Below are positions 21,556-25,531 of a stretch of 25,531 nt of DNA, piece by piece. Each line of letters opens with the position of its first letter. Positions within the stretch are counted from its first letter, which is position 1. The notes under the pieces are model-generated. The model was not told the origin of the DNA. It did no database searches and saw nothing but the letters and a program-made list of their open reading frames with translations. The translations under genes were made by a program, and so were the position numbers. The DNA is from Rhizophagus sp. LPA8_4_AMF (taxonomy: Eukaryota; Glomeromycota; Glomeromycetes; Glomerales; Glomeraceae). Location: positions 1-25,531 of the forward strand of contig JADRCO010000850.1 of the NCBI GenBank assembly GCA_021464525.1, given 5' to 3'.

Positions 21556-21775
21556 ATCAGCAGTAGTATCCAATGTTGTAGCTTTTTATTTTCTTTCCTA
21601 TATATTATTCTAACTTTGGATACTACCAAATCTATATCTTATTTTTTGCTCTCGCATTCCTAGAACTTTTTCTCGTATAGTTACTACTCTGGGATACTTT
21701 GGGATACTACTACATCGATTGCTTTTGGGTATTACTTTTGGGTATTACCACTGACCCAGTATTTTGCTAGCAAGC
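21556..21775. mobile_element. Possible MITE remnant with AGTAGTATCC inverted words
   Basis: AGTAGTATCC at about 21561 is inverted as GGATACTACT at about 21698, and further GGATACT and GGGTATTAC words, two of them in tandem (TTTTGGGTATTAC), fill the segment. Outer words GCTATCAGCAG and GCTAGC are weakly inverted. No target duplication was confirmed. Confidence 0.35.
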
Positions 21776-21855
21776 ATATTCGCTCAAAACTTTTATTTTG
21801 AAGATTTGGGAAATTTACATGTAATTTTATACTTATTATTTCCATACATTGTATC

Positions 21856-22281
21856 ATGCTTGTGCAAAAAAAGCCCGGACCTGGCCCACTTGTTTGTTCC
21901 GAACTGCTTGAATTAATTTTTAGTAATCTTAAGATTGAAGATATACTATATTTCTGTCTTACTGTAAATCATCAATGGAATTCTGAAGCATTTTGAGTTA
22001 TTTTAAAGCAAAAAGAAAGGAAATTTTGTGAAGATCTTGATTTTATCAAAAATCGGCTAGACTGTAGTGAACAAGAAATAACCCATATTCATACAGTTCT
22101 CTATACTTCACGTTATGATTGAATTACAGCAGGAGAAGAAATTGCAAATGTTCATGCAGTAATCAAATCCCATATAAATAATCTTACAAGAATTCTTCCT
22201 GTCTTATTAAGTCTTCTGTTTTACGAAATAAATTTCATGTACAATGGCAAAATCTTTATAAGTAAACGAAAAAAGTGTTAA
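21856..22281 (+). pseudogene. F-box-like protein, broken by two in-frame TGA codons
   Basis: One frame from the ATG at 21856 to the TAA at 22279-22281 (141 codons before the terminal stop) keeps coding character. Residues 12-46 read PLVCSELLELIFSNLKIEDI, LYFCLTVNHQWNSEA and so on, the pattern of an F-box: proline-initiated helix, LLELIFSNL, and the VN..W motif. F-box proteins recruit substrates to SCF ubiquitin ligases through Skp1, and the family is large in Glomeromycotina. Two internal TGA codons lie after WNSEAF and after SRYD; both could derive from CGA by CpG to TpG change. The normal substrate-binding part, usually several hundred residues, is missing or decayed. Copies with this sequence elsewhere in the genome would be the source. 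Confidence 0.6.
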
Positions 22282-22763
22282 AAGATATCGATCTATTTGA
22301 TGATATTAATAATACATAAAAGAGTGAATATATAGACAAGAATTGTCAAGTACTCTTAGCCGAAATTGCCACTTTCTGCTAAGAATATTGATGATATTTA
22401 TTTTTTTTACTTATGCAATAGTAGTAGTCAAGTTTAATTTTACTTTCGAACTTGCACTTGGATTTGCACATATTCAGACCAATTCTTCTAACTATACTAG
22501 TCTGGAATTGATGATCATTACCACAAATTTCTGTACATGATATTCTATTGTACTTATAAAATGCAAGATGATATTGATACTAAAGCCTTAGCATAGCTTA
22601 GAGGCGGGAAGGTAGATGCTTAACTAAAGTTAGTTCTAATACATATTTATGGACATGTAAAAAAAATCATCAATAGGAGGCATCATATAAAAATATGAAA
22701 CAGAATTATAAATAGTGCAACATTTGCCCCAATATACTGGAAAGGACATGCCAGTATATATTT
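22282..22763. other. Probable decayed continuation of the F-box-like gene
   Basis: No intact frame is seen. Plus-strand fragments such as NSSNYTSLEL near 22480 and LRGGKVDA near 22600 look like eroded protein-coding sequence in changing frames, as expected for the leucine-rich part of an F-box protein, but this cannot be proved from the sequence. Confidence 0.3.
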
Positions 22764-22877
22764 GAAGATTTATTAAATAAAAAATTCCCACCCCAAAAAC
22801 TTAAGTTCTTGGAGGGATTACATCTAGATGGATATAATGAAGAGCTAGGCTTAGCCTTCGAATATAGTGGCAACTAA
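22764..22877 (+). pseudogene. Leucine-rich remnant, probable F-box gene tail
   Basis: An open stretch of 37 codons reads [20 protein letters not shown], then [17 protein letters not shown] and a TAA stop. The regular leucines ([11 protein letters not shown]) resemble one leucine-rich repeat, as found behind F-boxes. It has no start codon and lies about 480 bp after the F-box-like frame, so it is best read as a fragment of the same decayed gene. Confidence 0.35.
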
Positions 22878-22989
22878 CATTACTAAATCGTCCCTTTTTT
22901 TTACCTGCAAGGGTAGATGAATCTAGATGCATAAATCTGACGTGATTGAAAAAAGAAAGCGTTATGCTATCAGAAAGGAGTAATCCTTA

Positions 22990-24180
22990 TTACAATCTCC
23001 TATTGCGTAGTAGACTTAGAAACTTTATAAGGAGCACCTTGCACGCATTCAGTTATCTTCCAATACCCACCTAGGAGGTAACATGGCTCTTCCTTAATAT
23101 GCATTAATTGTTTTCTCACAAAAGGGCGTTGAGTTTCTGATTCATCTAAGTAATATAAAACAGGCATCAGAGGATTCTTTCCAATAACAATTTTTTGAAT
23201 TTTATGTAGGCTAGGGGACCATATTGGATTTGTTATTCTGCGTTGTTCAAAAGGATCATTTTCCCATTCTCCTTTAGCAAGCAAAAATCGGACAGTAGTA
23301 CCCTTTAGTAGTTGTGATTCATTAACACCTATTAGGCGATTATATTTTACCGATAGTTTGAAATATATCCACTCAAGTTTTGTGACGTTATTAGGATTTA
23401 TTCCAATTAGCCAGGTTGGAATATCATTCATGTTATCAACAATTCTTCTTGCAAATCGTTCACATTTTCTACAGCATTCGCCAGTAGGCAGAAGAAACTC
23501 TACCGAATACTAATTTTTAAAAACTTTATATTCGAATAATCCAGCATAACGATCAACCATAGCCAAGCTTGTATGCCTAAAACGTGCCTTAATTCTTCAG
23601 ATTTTAATGTTATAAAGGCCCATTAACAAAGTTACACTTCCCATAAATTCACAACCTTCATCACATTATGCTAGTCGAGGCCATGAAAGCAGGTTATTAG
23701 GATTATTGTATATACTCTTAAGGGCTTCTGCAACTTCTGAGCTACTCTTTGATGTTAAAAAATCAAAATTTTTATATCTAGTTGCACAATCTATAACTAA
23801 TAATACATAGTAAAATATTAGACCATTGTCTTGACGAATGTCAGTATCCACATCATCATCATACGGTATTTCAATTAAATCCCACTGGTGCACGGTATTT
23901 GGCTTCGTGATTTTAGAGTAGGAATATGCTTTAGTGAAAGACGAAAAATTTGATACATTGCTTGATCATCAAGCCATTTTTATATCGTTAAATAGGAAGT
24001 TATAGCCAGCTTTCTTACAAGCGTCCCATAATCCCTTAATATTTTAATAGAGGCCTTCGGAATGATAATATAGCTTCTGCAAGGCAAGATGCCAGTCTAA
24101 ATTATGAGCTTTTTGAGGATCGATATAAATAACCAGTTCTTCCATTCCAATTTTTTTATAATTACGAAAAAAAGTTAATA
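22990..24180 (-). pseudogene. Fossil rve-type integrase, Polinton-like
   Basis: Minus-strand fragments follow the order of one integrase: an N-terminal helical part with WLDDQAMYQI near 23960, the catalytic RNase H-fold region with HQWDLIEIPYDD and VIDCATRYKNFDFL (23666-23893), a further part with DRYAGLFEYKVFKN near 23540, and a C-terminal SH3/chromo-like part (23000-23431) with GTTVRFLLAKGEWE and YYLDESETQRPFVRKQL. Integrases of this build belong to Polinton/Maverick elements and related DDE elements; they insert element DNA into the host genome. The copy is broken in several places (roughly five) and has no intact ORF. No polymerase, capsid or other element gene was recognised within the window, so it is a solitary fossil or the edge of one. 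Confidence 0.68.
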
Positions 24181-24196
24181 TCTATGAAGTCAGATT

Positions 24197-24340
24197 CTAC
24201 TCATTAGCTGATGCGCTTTTTTCCTTGCGCTTCTGCCTAGCCTTTATTTCCTTCTGTAGATTTAGTGGAGTGTCAAACCTTAGGCGGATTGCAAGGGGAT
24301 CATCTTTCGGCCTAGTGAGATCAAATACAATAAATTCACC
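24197..24340 (-). CDS. Short charged open segment beside the integrase fossil, unrecognised
   Basis: An open minus-strand stretch of 47 codons reads GEFIVFDLTRPKDDPLAIRL, then RFDTPLNLQKEIKARQKRKE and KSASANE, and ends at a natural stop. Its composition is clearly protein-like: mixed hydrophobic first half, then a basic helix. There is no ATG at its head. A polypyrimidine/AG signal is not obvious, so it is a 3' fragment. It may belong to the same element as the integrase or to a separate host gene; no family was recognised. Confidence 0.35.
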   Translation of the reverse strand, partial: GEFIVFDLTRPKDDPLAIRLRFDTPLNLQKEIKARQKRKEKSASANE

Positions 24341-24529
24341 TTTTCAGAGGTAACTATTAATGACCATTGATATATAGCCGATTAGCCTTTTCACATGTAT
24401 CACTTTACAAGAGGTATAATGATTAATACATTAGTTAATATACTGCAGTGTAATCATCCTAACCAATAATAAAAATCGCAGTAATTATCACTATGTAATT
24501 GATTATATAATCAACGAATATATAAAAAG

Positions 24530-25531
24530 TAAGTAACAGAAATTGGCCAAGTAAGTAACGTAAAATCACATGATCTATTTATGTTACTCCCCTTAATATA
24601 AGGTAAAGTAATTTAGTAATTAATTTACATTACATCATAAGTATCTCATATTATTTATCCACATGAGTTGTATGACATGATCAGTGTTTATCTGTTATTG
24701 TTTATTCGTTACAGAAAAATCATTTCACTCTCTTTTTTTCACCTTTTTCTTTCTAAACAATAAAAAAAATCAAATATTCTATTTTATATTAACTTTTAAT
24801 TAAATGAAACAGGACTTTTAGAACTTAGTAGGGTTATTTACAAGTATGAAAATGCTCATATATTATAATTTTTTATTAATATTGCTTAAACATTTATATA
24901 AAATATATACTTTTTAATGAAATTATTGTGCCACATTTGTTTTGTAGTTTTATAGCGTAATTTCAGTACTCTGGCTAAATGAAATAGGCCTAGGATGCAT
25001 TGTTCAGCGGGTGTGGAACACTTAGATATTATTTTTAACAAGATAATTTGAATATTTGCAAGGTGTAAAATATTTTTGTATGGAATTATTGTATTGTGCG
25101 TGGTTGTTTTTTACTTTATAGTATAATTCTGGCACTTTTGTTAAATGAAACAGAACTTTTGTGATTAAGCAAAGTCATTCAGCAATTGTAGGATTACTTG
25201 GATATCAAGCTATTTTAAATATTTATTGATAAAATTAAATTCTTTAAAATGGTCAATAGTATATTTTTTAAATGTATTTATTGCAAAAGTAATAAAATAA
25301 TTTTTAAAAAAACATGATCTTTCTTTTTTACTTTTTTTTTGATTTTTTTTTCTAATAAATGTTATATGCGAATATTAACAGTTAAGCAAAGTCAATAAGT
25401 TATTACATTATAAATTTTTTATATTATTTGTTTATTTATTTATATTAAACATATACAACGTAACAAATGTAAAGTCACATGACCATACCTTAATAAGGGA
25501 AGTAACGTAAAGTAACTATAATTAACTTTAC
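24530..25531. repeat. AT-rich block with short inverted and tandem repeats
   Basis: No gene is seen. GTTACTCCCCTTA then TAAGGTA at about 24588-24612 is inverted at about 25486-25509 (TACCTTAATAAGGGAAGTAAC), with GTAACGTAAA and TCACATGA words around both. Between them a degenerate unit of about 166-175 bp recurs about three times, marked by TTAAATGAAACAG or a variant at 24801, 24976 and 25142 and by TTAAGCAAAGTCA near 25167 and 25382. The block may be a non-autonomous element whose right end lies near or beyond the window edge. Confidence 0.45.

Noticed and set aside
22343-22540. Plus-strand 65-codon frame starting MSSTLSRNCHFL
   Set aside because: Probably a chance frame through decayed F-box gene sequence; other frames in the same stretch look equally protein-like.
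22880-24400. Terminal repeats around the integrase fossil
   Set aside because: No direct or inverted repeat pair flanking the fossil was found within the window.
1-25531. tRNA, rRNA or CRISPR features
   Set aside because: GTTCGAATC at about 5180 looked like a tRNA T-arm but lies in kelch exon 5 and has no matching arms; no regularly spaced identical repeats of CRISPR type were seen.

Overview
The window is very AT-rich eukaryotic DNA with short introns (about 65-90 bp, GTAAGT-type donors). Its secreted, membrane-anchored kelch proteins, F-box-like remnant, many miniature inverted-repeat elements and decayed integrase together suggest an arbuscular mycorrhizal fungus of the Rhizophagus type. 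That assignment is inferred from gene style, not from a marker gene.

The backbone is a tandem array of kelch genes, all on the minus strand: a 3'-partial copy at 1-1124, a decayed copy at 4978-6559, and one complete five-exon copy at 14974-16591 (433 residues: signal peptide, six kelch-type blades, C-terminal transmembrane helix). The spacers between them are also related. Copies of one spacer lie at about 1640-4977, 12740-14973 and, in part, 17815-18490, so the duplicated unit is spacer plus gene. The third spacer copy has no kelch gene after it.

Small DNA transposons sit in this array at 2229-2581, 6774-6952 and 13508-13970. A large block at 7251-12510 is bounded by Tc1/mariner-like CAGTRTG inverted ends at TA dinucleotides. 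Removing it makes the kelch units regularly spaced, which supports a single insertion. Inside it are two facing-away arrays of roughly 30-bp exon-like cassettes (about 14 on the minus strand at 8273-9953 and about 5 on the plus strand at 11187-11545). A fossil zinc-knuckle segment, a G-rich purine tract and a T-rich degenerate repeat lie between the arrays. This is the most unusual part of the window.

Right of 19 kb the content changes. There are weak plus-strand exon candidates (19.3-19.75 kb), weak minus-strand candidates (20.0-20.25 kb), and a minus-strand lysine/glutamate-rich gene end (20413-20700) preceded by a second, unrelated series of short cassettes (20.9-21.3 kb). An F-box-like pseudogene (21856-22281), a fossil integrase of Polinton-like type on the minus strand (about 22990-24180) and repeat-rich AT DNA to the window end follow. 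No tRNA, rRNA or CRISPR array was seen.
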